Of a stretch of DNA of 64,000 bases, positions 48,948 through 63,571 are shown one piece after another. The stretch is from Parasponia andersonii. Lineage: Eukaryota; Streptophyta; Magnoliopsida; Rosales; Cannabaceae. The stretch spans positions 70,762 to 134,761 of the forward strand of contig JXTB01000259.1 of assembly GCA_002914805.1 (NCBI GenBank), in the 5' to 3' direction. The position numbers were made by a program, and so were the translations under genes. Every line of letters starts with the position of its first letter. The stretch's first letter is position 1. The notes beneath the pieces were generated by a model that ran no database searches, was not told the DNA's origin, and saw only the letters and a list, made by a program, of their open reading frames with translations.

Positions 48948-51900
48948 TATATATATATACACACAAAAATCAAAAGAAAAAACAAAACTCACACTCGGTA
49001 AGAATTAGATAGGAGTCATCGACTACTGATCTAGACATATAATAATACATACCTCCTTCAAACATTGAAGAATAACTAAACGAAAAAAAAAAATCAAAAT
49101 TTAAAATCCTCCCGAAGTGAAAAATATAGAGAAGTGAGAATTACAAAGGAGAAAAAGGAAATCTTCGGAAAGAAGAAATTTTCAGAAGAAGGGGGAAAAA
49201 AACAAAAATCAACGAGGGTATTTACAACTTCTACATCTTACCACTGAGGATAAGATCGACTATTTGGACTTTTTGTTGAATATTTAATTTGTTTCTTCCA
49301 TTTGGAGGAAAAAGATATTATCTCTTTTGCTACCAATATTGTACTGGCATATGCCAAAAAAAAAAGGTTCTAAAAGTCTACTATTGATTTCATCACTTTG
49401 ATTGTTATTGATTATGATTTTGGTTCACGTCTTTGACCAGGCCAGGATGTCTCGATGGAACAGAATCACCAGTATATGACAAATGTTTATAATGCTTTGC
49501 CATTCATTATGTTTTATTATTCTTTTTGGTTACAACAATTTTGAGGTTGGAGTACGTCATACATATATATATATATATATTTATATATCAAAAAGATGAA
49601 CGTGGTCCAAAAGCAAAACATTATTGAGCTAAACAAAAGATAAGCTCTTCAATTTTATCCCCGCAAACATCTGCATGAACTACAAAGACTACAAACATCA
49701 AGAAAAAGATTCCAGATGATACGTCAAATAAGGACATTGGTTAACGGATAGTCCTTCTTTTATACACCAACAATAATTAGGGAAAACAATTTACTAGGTT
49801 TGTCCCATAACATTATGATGATGATTTATGCTAAGGACTTGTTTGGTACATAAAACTTTTTCTTTTTCTTCTTCTTCTTTTTTTTTTTTTTTTTTTTCCC
49901 TTTCCCTAAAAAAAGTAAACAGATGTTGAAAAACATTGCTTGAAAAGAAATTTATACCATTTTTTTCACTTTCAAAAATAAAAACAAACATTTACCAAGC
50001 AAGGTTAAATCATCTTAAAATTAATTGGTGGATGAATTAAGTGATGCCGCGCACAAGCTTTCCTATTGGAAAATTACACGATTAGCTCCAAAAGTACTAT
50101 CTAATATGTGTTAATATTTCATTCAACCTTACATTAATTATTGTATAATTCACGTGGCAAAATATATTGTTGTATAATTTTCAAAATTTCTTAAATGGGT
50201 AAAGTAATTACTTAATTATTTATTAACTTGCCCTTTCTTTTTTGTAATCAATGCACGTGATTGCTTGGATAGGTCAAGGTTTATAAAATATGAGAAACTA
50301 GGGAGCGCCGCTCTATAAACGTGTAAGTCTCACATATAAATTTATCATAATGGTTCATAATTTTATTAGTAGAAGCCTAGAAGGGTTCATACTTTTATTA
50401 GTATGTTCCACTAAAATTTCTTAGTATTGCCATAAAATTAATTATGTACTAGCTACTCAGGATCAATTAACTGAATGATTTATTGAATGTATACAACGTT
50501 CTGCAAAAATTTTAGAATAGAAATAGTGGTTGGCAAAGTTGAATATTCCTATTGAATAATTTTTTAAAAATATATATTATATGTGAGCATGCATTCAATT
50601 TGTGCCACTATTCTTTTATATTTATCTATAGGTCACTATGAGCTTTAAGAATTAAGCCCTTCTTGTTATTCCCCTCTCTACAAACCCAAACATGGACATA
50701 TATTTTAATTAAAAGCAAAGCAAATCTGGAAGATAATGATCATACAGATCATAAGATAATAAGATAATATATTTAGCAAAAACAAAAAGAAGAAGGATCA
50801 TGATAAAATCTATAACGTACAGAGAATAAATGTTTGGAAGTTGGGCATTCTCTTCCTCTTTTGTATTCAATACTTTGAATGTAAATATGAGTTCAGCTAG
50901 TTAGTCAGATAAGAAGAGCTCCATATATGTCTTTAAAATTAAAAGGATAAGCATCTTTCAGAGGGGAAAAGAACAAGGGGAAAATAAAACGAAAGAGATA
51001 TATATGAATCTTTAAAAGAAGTACCGATCTTCTAGCGAAAAAAAAAAAAAAAAAGAAGTACCGATCAACGCATAAACGTCATCACTTTACTTTTGGGCTT
51101 TGTTTCACTTATACATAAGAGAGAGGGAGAGAGAGAGAGTTGATTAATTAATCTTAGTTTATTCATTAATTAAGTGATCGATCGATATATGATTCTTGCA
51201 TTTCTAAAACAAATAATGATATGGACCCGGTGATATCTTAACACAGTAATGTCGCGTGCGTCAGTTTATTATTTATTAATTATAATTATAATTTAAATAT
51301 AGTTAGTATGCCGGGTTGGATATCATCAATATTTCATAACATTGTTAATTTAAAACAGCCTATATTTTCTAATATGTGGTATTAAATTAAAAATATCTCA
51401 TTTATTTATATCTTTTATAGATGATTTGCTTAGGTATTTTTCTTTTATAATGATTGGCAATATATATTATTTTTAAAATTAAAATGAAAAAAAAGGATGT
51501 CCTCTAAATGTTGTTTGAGGAAATCACCATTGCCATTATCACTTAAAAAAAAAAAAAAAAAGCAAAGCGAGTGGTTTGTTGTTTTTTTTTTTTTTTTCTT
51601 TTTAAAGTGAAATAAATAGTAACGTTTTGCTTGGAAAGAATCCCCGTCATATTATTTTCACTTGAATTAAAAACAAAGAGTAAAAAATAAAAGTACTACG
51701 AAACATTCATGAACTTTATTGTATATATTCATAACATATTTAAGTTCTCTACATCATGGTACAACACCTAAAAAAAAAAAAAGAACTTCTTTTTAAAGTT
51801 TATTGGGCGCCAATTATACGAAAAGAAAATTATTCTTCTAAATAGATATATTTGATAGTGAGAACAAAAGGACGAAGACAAATAGAAAACGATGTCAATA

Positions 51901-53372
51901 TATTCTTCTCTGCATTGCGTGTACCATATCGAATGTTCTTATGTCGAAATATATTATCAATCCTCATTAGTTGGAAACTACCTCCCAGTACTTACATATA
52001 GCCAACCGTAACCCACTTTTTATTTCTTTTGGACAATTGAGAAAAGGACAGATCACAAAACAAAAAGAAAGAATTATCCAGATTCAGATTTTTTTAAAAA
52101 AATAATGGTTGAGCCTATTAAAACAGTTGATAATTATAAGAAGTAATTCTTAATAACGAGAATTTAACACGTGGAAAATACTTTTATTTTCACCGGACGA
52201 AGTATTTCTCCTTACAAAAACACATACTTTATTTTAATAGTATATGATTTTGGCCCGATATATCTCTTTCTTGGAAATTTCTAGTTTGTGGCCAAAACTA
52301 TGAATGGGCAAAGAAAGTTCTTTGTGCTTTTTTAATTACATCTAAAGACTTTGAACTTTAAAAAAGTCGTACTGAAAAAATACCAAATTGACAAGAATAG
52401 ATAAATGGGGTCTTTGGAATATTGAAGTTGCAAAGAAGGGGGCGAAAGTCTATGCTGAAAAGTACTAGTTCTAGTTAGGCATCTAGTGCTCGCAACTTGT
52501 TGGTTTCAATGAAAATTTTCTCAGCTCATTTAATATTATTGCCTCCCCAAGGGTATAATTCCTTCTTTTATCTTTAACCATACTTATATCACCTAATAAT
52601 GATAATATTATGAAAAGTTGGAAGATAAATATTACCTAAAATTTAATGCTAAATTTCACATTTTTATTAGTATCTCATACTAAATTAAGCACGACGAGTT
52701 TTTACTACCACAGTTTGCTAGAGTGATAATCTCATACTTCTATGTTATGCAATAATCTCGGGATATATAAGCCAAATATATATTTGAGGAGATACATATG
52801 TGGCACGCAAAATCATTCTGAAGTTATATATAAACGGTAGTAATGTTGGTATCATATAATGTATCAGTCTTTAATATAAACCACTGGCACATTGCTCAAG
52901 CATACCACTCCCTATTATTATAACTCCATTAATTCAGTTTTTAAACAAATGCCTATAAGCGCTGCTTAAAGAAATATAATATACATTGGCCACTTGGGTT
53001 TCGATATCCACTCATTAAATTTGGATAATGAGGAATCAAGGAAAGGTTCTCTCTATTTTTTTATTTTTTTTGTGGTAAAGCCGAAAAAAAAAGAAAGAAA
53101 AAGGTTAAGAATTAGTGGATGTCAAATCACAAATCACAATCCGTAGAAAAGAAATAAAAGATTGTATTTAATCATAGTGACAGCAAGAATGTGAGAGCAA
53201 TTAATGCACCAATCCAACTCTCAACTCTCAAGTCACAAACGCACTACTTAATGTTCCCTCTCCTGGTATGTTTCCAGATTCTGTACCACACGGTGAAATA
53301 AATGTTTCGGGATATCTTATAGAATTTGCAGTTGGCAGCACATGGTTTTACAACTGTAAGTTCACTTAGAAT
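48948..53372. other. Gene-free AT-rich region
   Basis: Mostly AT-rich with many homopolymers, an (AT)n tract at about 49563-49580 and a (GA)n tract at about 51119-51139. No open frame with family similarity, no RNA gene and no element with recognisable ends was seen. Confidence 0.55.
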
Positions 53373-53884
53373 TTAGGTTAAGTTTGGTAATGGAGAAAAG
53401 GAGGATTAAAGGGTAGGAGAGAAAAGATAATGTTTGTTTGGCAGAAGAGAGATGGAAATGAAGAGAAAAATGTGTAGAAAAAAAAAATTGGGGTACAGCC
53501 CACATTGTATAAACCTACTAAATAGAGAGAAAAAAAGAAGGAAAAAACTTTATTAGTTAATAAGAAAATTAAATTACTAAACTACACTCTACATACAATG
53601 TTTGGTAGAGAAAAAAGTAGGAGGGAAGGATGTACATAAAGTTGTTTGCATATAGGGGGACAACAAATTATTTTATTTAAAAATAATTTTTTTATCTTAT
53701 TTATTAATATTTAGAAATTAGTGTTTTTTTGTAAATTAGTTTCCAACTGTTAACTAAACAAATTTCCTTCCTCTTTCCTTTTCTCTTTCATTTTCCTTCT
53801 TACCAAAAAAATTTGAATCCTCTTCTATTTTTCTCTCACACCCTTTCCAACTTCTTCCTTTTTCCTCTTATCAAATATAGCCTA
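53373..53884. mobile_element. Possible MITE with purine-rich inverted ends
   Basis: The left end TTTAGGTTAAGTTTGGTAAT is followed by GGAGAAAAGGAGGATT-like purine sequence. The right end, reverse-complemented, is TTTAGGCTATATTTGATAAG followed by AGGAAAAAGGAAGAAG. An internal second start-like word, ATGTTTGGTAGAGA (about 53599), suggests rearrangement. Length and ends resemble hAT-type MITEs, but no target duplication was confirmed. Confidence 0.5.
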
Positions 53885-56800
53885 AATATAGGGCTGAAAG
53901 AATCATTTTAAATTAAATTAGTTTTTTTTTCTTTCCTACATACCAAATAAGAGTATAGAGTAAAAATATTTTCATTCCTATTCTATACATTTTCTCTCCA
54001 TTCTAAGTATGAGAAATATTAATTATTAAAATTCTAAAATAAAAATTTTCATATTTCTTTTTGAAGTTTTTTGAAGAGAAGCTTTATGAGTTAAACTTCT
54101 TCTAGAAAAACTTTGAGAGTCTAAAAATTCTTTTGATATTTCTTCAAAACAATTTTAAAAGCTTCTTTTTGGCTTAAGAAGCCAAAAAGTAATTTCTAAA
54201 AGCCATGTCAAATTGACCCAAAATCTTATCTGTTATAACATTATCACTCAATATTGGAACATTAGAATTTTGTGTACAACATAATTAATAAATTTGGTTT
54301 AATTAATATTTGATATTACAGGGGATCTACCACACATGTCTCTCTTCTTTTATCTCTTTGATTCTTTTCTTCCACTCTATCATCTCTAGCCAACTTGTTT
54401 ACTTTGCAACCCAAATGAAGTCATCTATGTAAATAACTTCCACCTCGTTCATCAATTGCTACAGAGAGGGCTTTGACATGATGCAATGCTCAATTATTGG
54501 ATGTGTTAGTGCCTTACTATACTTTTTGGTGCATTAGGCAGATTATATTACCATGTTTGCGTCCACTATGTATGTTTAGTCAGGTTCAATTTTCTCTGCT
54601 TTCTATTAGTTCTAGATTTCATCGACTTTTACATTACGAGTCATGATATGATGTAAAGTAACAATCTCTTCAACATTTTTGTTTTCAGTACAAATTAACA
54701 TTCTAAACTGCTCTCTTTAGTTTCTCGATCGTTTTATAGTTGTATGAAAATTCAAACTTAGTGCCAGTTGAAGATTCTAATCGGATCAAAAAGTTTAATT
54801 GACTGTAGGCTCTCTTCTCAATCTCATGTGCGCGTATTTGAGTTTTTGTTTTATGTATCACAACTTTGACTCTTCAAAGTAAAATATATGAATTGATTAT
54901 TTTGTTGTGATTAAATTCTTCTAACATATTTCAATTTTGTTATCAGTTTTTTTTTTCTTTAAATTTTTGATCGTACATATTGTTGTATGTATAATCACTT
55001 TATGATCATTTTAGTATAAAATTGTCCGAGATTTTTCCATGCTTGAAATTTTGACATTTGAAATACCAATAATTATAAATTTTTTTGCTATTATTTTTTT
55101 TTACTAGTTAACATGGTCTAGTGATATTTTTGAAATGCGATATTTCAAAATGTTCAGTTATATATTTGGTGGCATTTTTGGAATGTTATTGTTAAAAACC
55201 ATGATGTAATTACATTTCAATTTTCAAATTTCTTAAAGAGTATTAGTCATACCATTATGAATAATGTTAAATATCACACCTTATATTTCAAATGTGACAT
55301 ATGATTTGCCAATATACAAGTAGTGAATAGTGTTCAATCTATCTGTGATATATTTCAATTCATCAGTTCAATTATGACCATTCATTTAGCATATGTGGTA
55401 TTAAAAAAGTGATAAAATAGTTGGAATCCATAGCACTATCCTACCATTATTATGGACATTTCTAGCAAATGTCACTATTAAATAGATGTCAAAAAATATT
55501 CTATCTTTTTGGGCCACATGTTATGATTCTTCTTGTTGTGACTTAAATTCAGTAGTCAACTATTATAGGATTAATTATAATTAGCATAGTTTTTTCCAAA
55601 AAAAATTACTGTGATTGGCCAATTGCATGTGAATACTATGTATTTTCTTTGAGAGATTTGTTTAGTTGTACTGTGTACTTTTAGAAATATATTCTGATGA
55701 AATTGATAATAAGATTATCATAAACACGCGTTTGAAGTAAGAAGTCCCATACATAATATTTTTAAATTGTTCATCAATTTTAGGAAAATTTTATAAGTGA
55801 TTAAAATTGAAATATAAGCAGTCATCTGATTTTAAATTTTGCTCTCATTATACCACACTTGGAATGAAAGTCGCTAAACCGTTGTATGCTGTTAACTGTA
55901 ATCAGCACATGAGTTGGTGTGAATATGACAAAGCTATAATAATATTATTGGTAAATATATTTAGCATTAATTATAAAGAAAGTCTCATTTTCGTTGACTA
56001 ATTCTAAAATTTTTGTTTTAGTCCTTGAAATTTAAAATTACTCATTTTTAGCCCCTAGAAACTTATTCAAGGGCACAATAGTAGCCTAATAGAAAAATTA
56101 AGTTTATTATTGTTCACTAAACTTTTTTTTTTTTTTAAAAAAAAGGTATTTAGTCTTCCTTTAATGGAAAACTTTTTTTTTTTGTGGAAAAAAAAAGAGT
56201 AACAAGGAGAACATTTAAAACTTTAAGGACTGATATATATCACAACAGAAAATTCAAGATCAAAATGAAATTTGAAATTCTGGAGACCAAGATGAGATAT
56301 TCTTTTATAAATCAACCAAGTCATTGATCCATAACTCTATTGGTTACACGAATTACATTTTATTGTCACTGTGTCACTAGTAACATTGCAACTTATATAA
56401 TGTTCAGGTTAATTCCTATTTGTCAGGTCGCATTATACCACATCAATATTATGGTAAGAAGTTCCTATATATCGGGATAATTTACACACATTTCCAAATA
56501 TTAGATTACAAATACTTTAATTAAATGATATTATAACAAAAAGTTATTGTCACAGTCCTTAAAAATATCGTGACATCGTTCCAAATGTATTTAAATTAAA
56601 ACCTTATAAAATTCATAGAAATTACACCAATACCTTTCTACAAGCAAATTTGACTAAAATGTTTTTTTATCTTTAAATTACATTTTGATTATATTGCTAA
56701 GTGGTAAAAAAAAAATTAATAATGTTTCTATCTCTTTTTTAGCCATAGAAAGTGTCACTATAACTACTTTGGTCTATGGATGTCTTAGAACTTTGATATA

Positions 56801-59660
56801 AATTAGGGGATATCAATGTTATTCGCCTTTTCTTCTTCTGAAGATTACACTAAGAACTCGTGTTTTATATCAAACTACAGTTATGCATCCTGAGAAAAAA
56901 AAATATAATTTAACACCTCCTAAATTTGTTTTTCAAAAAAGAAAAATAAAGACCTGCCTTTCACTAATTAGGGGTGATCAAAGATCAATCCAATTGAACC
57001 AATTACCAAATGTTGGATATCTAATTAAAATTTTAACTGAATTAAATTGGATGGAGAACTCTGTGATAGTATTGACTTGGTTCTGTCGGTAAACTTTATG
57101 CACAAAATCTAATAGAAATTGAACCAATCCAATTACTTTTACTTAAAATAAATAAAAGTATAAATTATATAATACATACGTGTGTTCCCTATGATAATAA
57201 ATTTTATATTTATAATATATTATATGAATGTGCCCCATACTAATAGCTTGTCTAATTTTATCTCTTTTTATGTCTGAAATTAGTTAAAATAAAGTCAAAA
57301 AAATTTGGTTATATATAAGAGTAAAACTTGAACAGAAAACCTAAAATCAATGGGGCCTAAAATGAAATCCCAACAATCTGATTACTAAAAGCGACCAATT
57401 AGTCATTGATCGACGTGGATAATGAGCACTTTTTACGATTGGGATTGGACGAGCAATCCTCAAAACCGACTTACTAAGGTTGTATCATATTGTTGAAATA
57501 TAACCAAAATAGATTGGATTTCAATTGAGGCACACCACTGCTTTCATTAGTTAAATTTGACTAAAATGTTTTAACCATTTAATTTTATTTAATAATGAAG
57601 TTTATAATTAAAAGAATTGAATATTTAAATTAAAAAATAATATAGCTAAATGATTGAAAAAAATTTAATTTTTTTTCATCCTAACGGTATTAGTGTAATT
57701 ATATTGGTACTTGAAGTATCACTATAATTCTGACTTATAGTATAATTATACATAAATTTCAAACAAGTTGCTAACTTTCCCAAGACTATATATATATATG
57801 TATTACAGTATACAGGTCAACCGCCATAAAAGTCTAAGTCAACTATCAACCCGATGAAGCTGTCTTAAGAAATAAATCCCCAGTTAAGACTTCCCAAGTT
57901 CATCCCCATCAAACCCCGCCCCTATTTAATTAGTGAACCATATTCTAAGCAATTATAAGTTGGTTGAATTGTAGCATTAAGCAAATCACATAAAAACACG
58001 ACTATTATTAAACATAGTTATTCTGCCAACATGTGTACGATAATGTATGATGACCATGTGAGTAAGATCAATTACATTTTCGAATATGACAACCATAAAT
58101 AAACTAATCTTCAAGTTGATTGTTACATATTATATACACATTAAGTAATAAACCACATCAAAGTTCGGTCATTAATCAGTTTTTTTTATTATATAATTCT
58201 TGTAACAAGTGTAGGATAATGTAGGATACCACGTGAGAAAGATCACAATTATCATTTTCTTTTTCCTGTCTTTTCTTTCTCGAAAGAATTACACTCACAC
58301 CCGTTTATCTATTTCAAAATTATAGTAATACATTTAGACAAAAAGAAAATAACACATGGGTGTAAAATATTTGAAACATCAAAGAAATTTTCACTCCTTT
58401 GTTATTCTTTTAATTTAAGCAATTATGTAATGTTGTAATAAAAAAAATTAATTAAATAAATATCTAATGGTCAAACGTAAAATTTTAGTCGAACGTAACT
58501 AAATAAGAGGAATCTGTATAATATTTTTGAACTTTAAAGGGTGTACATGTAAATATTATGTTCTTTGACTTAAATTAAGAAGTGTTAGTACATGTAAATA
58601 TTATGTACTTTGACTTAAATTAAGAAGTGTTAGTGTAACTTTCTTCTGGACCAATTTTGGCTTTCATATTCCAACATTTGACTGATACTTTTGCACACAA
58701 GATATTTGTAGAAATTTTGATTTTCTAACTCAAACACAAATTAGTATAAATGTTTTGAAAGTTGGATAAGGGTGGCTCTATTGTCACCCTTCTTTTTTCT
58801 TTTTCTCCTCCCACTCTTTTTTTGTCACATATTTCATATTATGCAATTCTCTCTATAATCTCACTTACTCGAACCGCCATTTAATATCCTTTATATACTA
58901 GCAAAAGTTCGAGCTGTTAGAATTTCATCTTTTAAAGTGATTCATATGTCAAAAGGTCGTGAGTTTATAATAATAATTAAATTAATTAATTAAATAATAG
59001 GTGATACTAGTAAATATACTGAGAACTCACTATTAAACTGGTATTTATTAACTAGTGAGAATTTAAGAATTTCAGCTTAAATGAATTAAAACTAAAATTC
59101 TTGTACCAAATTTTTTAATGGTGGTAAATAATGTGATAGAGTTCTCACTATTAAACTGGGATTTATTTGTAGTGAATTCTTTCTCACTAATTAAATAATA
59201 ATAACTGACTTGTTACATTAATTCCATATATATATATATATATATATATATTTTTTCAAATGATACATATACATATATATATATATATATATATTTTCAA
59301 ATGATACATCCACTAGAATTTGAAAGTTGAAAATTGCATGTGAAAATGTTAGTTAGCCTAGATTAATTAATGTAGAAAATGGTGTAATAATAAAGAGATA
59401 TGATATCCTCCGTAAGTATGTCGCAGTAAGTTTCTGAAATAAATACTATGGATTGTGTTATGTATGTGCTTATATGCAATTTGTCGTAATAAAGTGTATT
59501 CATTCCATGGTTTAAATGACATAATAAGTATTCAATTAAAACTTTATGAAACTTATTTCATCCTTATGAGAAATTGTTTTGAAAAGAAATGAAAAGATTT
59601 TGTGTCCTATGTTGCCTGTATGGTTAGGATGGATGTGGGACATAGATGACCCAACTATGT
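53885..59660. other. Gene-free AT-rich region with small tandem repeats
   Basis: Contains the 45-bp duplication at 58545-58634 and two (AT)n tracts at about 59227-59251 and 59271-59293, each followed by TTTTCAAATGATACAT, so the whole unit is duplicated. The word CTCACTATTAAACTGG also repeats near 59026 and 59143. Scattered short open frames match nothing known. No gene seen. Confidence 0.55.
58545..58634. repeat. 45-bp tandem duplication
   Basis: Two adjacent 45-bp copies starting ACATGTAAATATTATGT differ at about one base. Confidence 0.9.
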
Positions 59661-61024
59661 GATAATTAAGGATAATTTGTGGTAAAAATCCCTAATGTTC
59701 AGCATCTTTGATATTTAGGTCCCTAACTTTTAATTTCTGGCATTTAATTCCTCAACATCTCAAAGTTATTGTAATCGTTAGTCCCTGTGTTAGTTCCATC
59801 CAATTCCTTTTTAAAGACCACGTGCCTTCCATATCTGCCATTTTGGAGCAATATTGATGGAAGAAAGTATAAGTTTGTAATGGAGATCGGGTTTGCCCAT
59901 TTGGGGCTTTCATCAGTGGATTGATAATGTGGATTCTAAGTCGTCGGCAATGAGTTTCGTGTGCGACAGTTTCTCTAGTTTTGACAGTTCGATATTTATT
60001 CAAGGCGAAGAGAACAAAAAATTAACTTCTCCACCAACCCATCTCCTACTTCTTCCTCATTAGTGGAAAGTCTATAACTAAAAGTTTCTCCCCAAAATAT
60101 CCTAGCTAAAACCCAATTCACAACTCTTTTCATGAAGGATTACATCTTGTATTTTGTACAGAAATTTCTGAATTTTCGATATTTAAAGAATCCTCCATGC
60201 ATGCTCATACTCATCAAGGTATAATTAATTGAAACTAAACAAATAGAAATCTCATTATTCTAAATCAGTGGCATAGGTGGATTGAATCAAAAATATTTTG
60301 CATTTTAGATTTTTCGAATCTTAATTTTGTTTGTCATTTTTAGTTGTATTAATCTTATATTTTGGAGCTTAGTTTTATAGTGTTCTAGTTGAGAGAGAGA
60401 GTACGGCTTATCACTTTCTTTCTTTTTTTTTTCTTTTTTCTTTTTTCTTTTTCGTTTCCTTTGCTCTCTTGGTGCTTTCAAATAGTTTTTATTTAAGCGA
60501 TTAGCCTTTAATCTTTTCGTAATAATTATTTTTGATGCCAAGCTCAAACATGATTTCATGAATATTACTAATAATTTAAAATGAAATTAAGATTTAATAT
60601 ACTTTTGGGTTTAATAATTGAATTACTGAAACAAAGCAAAGTCTCAACAAATCAACTATATCAAGCCTTCAAGGAGTTGACTCTAATGAACCCAAAGCTT
60701 GTCATTTAGCAAAACAAAATTTACTTCAATTGTTCATTCCCTAGGTCATATTTATATCTTCTTTTCCTCGGTAAACAACTCCGGGCATTTTATAACCAAT
60801 CAATCTCTAGAAATAAGTTCTCTATTAGTGGCCCTTCTAAAATTGTGCACATGGACAGCACATGGTTTTTTTGACAGGAGAATTGGACGGATCTGATACA
60901 GGGACTAACGGTTGTGACACTTTAAGAGATTGAGGATTTAAATTTCAAAAATTAAAACTTGGAGACTTAAATGACAAAGATGCTAAATGTTAGGGATTTT
61001 TAATACATATTACCCGACAATTAA
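59661..61024. mobile_element. Mutator-like element, non-autonomous (TIR-MULE)
   Basis: Inverted ends of about 178 bp (59670-59847 and 60838-61015) share AAAAATCCCTAA, CAGCATCTTTG/TAGCATCTTTG, GTTAGTCCCTGT and CCATCCAATTC/CCGTCCAATTC at matching spacing. The element is 1346 bp. Flanking 9-mers GATAATTAA (59661-59669) and GACAATTAA (61016-61024) agree at 8 of 9 positions, the duplication length expected for Mutator elements. The interior (59848-60837) has no transposase. A captured host fragment is possible, but none was recognised. Confidence 0.85.
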
Positions 61025-63571
61025 GTACACCGTTAATAGACCAGACTTAGTGTGGGTCAAGATCCTCTTAATTTGTATGCAGCGTGGGATTGCCTATCTG
61101 GTGTACACCAGTATTAATACAGTTTTCATTTAAAAAAAAAAAAAAAAAAAACCCTTCTATATTACGTTTGATGTCGCCACTTATATTATGATATGTGGCT
61201 GAATGATAAGTCAACAATTCTAACCAAGCAATGTAGAATATAAAGAACCCTATGTTCATATTTTTTTTTAAAAAAAAATTATGCATAAGAAAGTCATGAA
61301 TAATGTTAACCACTCAGTTAATACAAATGTAAATTTTACAATATTGTTGGTAATGATAACTAATATGTGAGCATATGTCCCTCACCAAACTCCAATCTCT
61401 GTATACATGGACATTTTGACAAAACTATGGGTAATGCATAACGATTTTTGATACTTACGTGTTTCTGGTACTAAATGTAAGGTGAATATAAATAGATAAA
61501 AACTCTCCATTACTTTTCTCAAGTAAACTAGAAAGGTCTTTATTTTCTAACCTATTGATCCATTTTTCAGAGTTAAAAGGACGTCATGCCATCTAATTTG
61601 ACAAAATTTCTTTATAAAGCTAACATACATATAATTTTTTTGAAAATATAAATGAGCTCCCCACGGAAATATTATTAATCGAAACAAAAAAATTCAAATT
61701 AAAGTATAAAGATTGCAATTTTAAACTCTTAAAAAAATGAAAAATAAATCACAAACATAATTAAGAACAAATATATGGGTTATCCTAATTCTTTAAGAGA
61801 AAGAAATAACAAAGATTACCAGCAATCTATTACCTTTAACACTTGTTCCTGACTACATTCTTGATGGGATAGATTATATGAAACCAGTACCAATTAAGAT
61901 CTATGTCCGTGCAAAAGGAAACAAGATAAAAATCGACCACTAAATAAATCTAAATCTGAGAAAAAATACTACAAATCAAATCTAAATCTAAATTTATTAA
62001 AACTAAAAAAGAAAACGAAAAAAGAAGCATGAAAGAGGCTGAGAAGAGGAGGTTAGAGAAGGAGAAGGTAAGACTCCTCTCTGGCCTCCAAGACAGCTAA
62101 TTTTTTTGTTAGAAAAATATACAAGTAGAGAGAGACTAGGGTTTTTTGTGTGCCTAATTCAGTAACGGCACAAAAATATCGGAAACAGTTTTTATATAAT
62201 TAAAATTTGGGGCATTACAGTTGCAGATCTAAAATTTTAATCTAGCAGGGCATTAATGAGAAAAAAATCTATAGTAAAATAATAAAGAAAACATTTAACT
62301 ATTTAGTAATAATATTAAATATCGATCAACCAATAACATTTCTCCTCTGCGTAGCTTTTTATTGTCAGAGGAAACCAACTGATAACATTTTGTTAAAGTG
62401 AAAGGAGAGACAGATAACCAAAGGAGGCAGGCTTTTGAGATTCTTCTTTTTTTTTTTAATAATTTAAGAGACACAAGTAACCTAAATATTAAATGAAGCT
62501 AATATTAAAAATAACAAGTAAATGGATATGAAAATAAAACTCTTAGAAAAGAATTTGAGTGGGGACATGTGAGGAGAACTAAAAAAATAAATAAAAATAA
62601 TCATTTTGAAGTTCAGCATAAAATAAGCATACAGATAATTTTAGAAAATTTGAGTGCGGCAATAAAATTGTGGGTAAACATCACATTTTGAAAAAGTTGC
62701 ACTTGACATAAATGTTATCATGAAATATTTATATTCTTCTAATTTTCTATAAAATCTGTTTTTAAATTTGAAAAATAAAATTCGAATATCGTACTAAATT
62801 TGCCCAAAATATTTTAAGCAATTCTCAACATATTTGTTTATGAAATCTTTTACCAATCAGTTTGTCAATTAACTGAAATTAAGTTTTATAATTAAACCTA
62901 GGAGTTGAAAAATCAATTCCAAACAAAAGATTAGTGATGTCTAGAAAATCCGGCTGGTAATCAGTTTTATATTGTTTGGATTGATCCATAAATTAGGGGC
63001 AAACAATTTCATTGTTGACCTAGTTTTTAAAGTCTAACAGGTCGAAGCGTGTGAAACTTACCAAACAACGAAAATATTGGTACGATAGATTAATTGGGCA
63101 TAGGCTAGGAGAGACGGGTTTTCAATTTTCAGAAATTGAGTTCTTCACTTATTTTTTTTCTCCATTTTTGCTCTTAAACTAGCTCCACAAAATGGAAATG
63201 TAAGTGAAGATAAGAAACCAAAAGAAAAAAACAAAACAGCCGAAACAATATATGAATACATAATTGACAACCTTCCAAGCTCTGTATAATAGTTAGTCGG
63301 GGACCACTAAGCTAGGTGAAGATTTTGTTCTTATATATTTTCGGCGTACTAATTTTATTTTAGAGTACATTCATTAATGTTCTTAGAAATATGAAATAGA
63401 TATTATTCGTTCCATTTTTTTTTCCATCTTTATTAATCCTTAACATAAGTAACGGTAAAAAGAAAGGCTTCAAAGATGAGTGAGAATGAATTAAAGACTG
63501 AGATATCTTTTGCAACTCACTAATTATGGCAGGGATACACTAAAATTTTGTGTTAAAAATGTGTATATAAA
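61025..63571. other. Gene-free AT-rich region
   Basis: Poly-A/T tracts (for example 61132-61150) and AT-rich sequence without recognisable gene, RNA or bounded element. Confidence 0.55.

Noticed and set aside
59752-60003. An 83-codon minus-strand open frame as captured gene cargo of the Mutator-like element
   Set aside because: It runs across the inverted end and no known domain was recognised.
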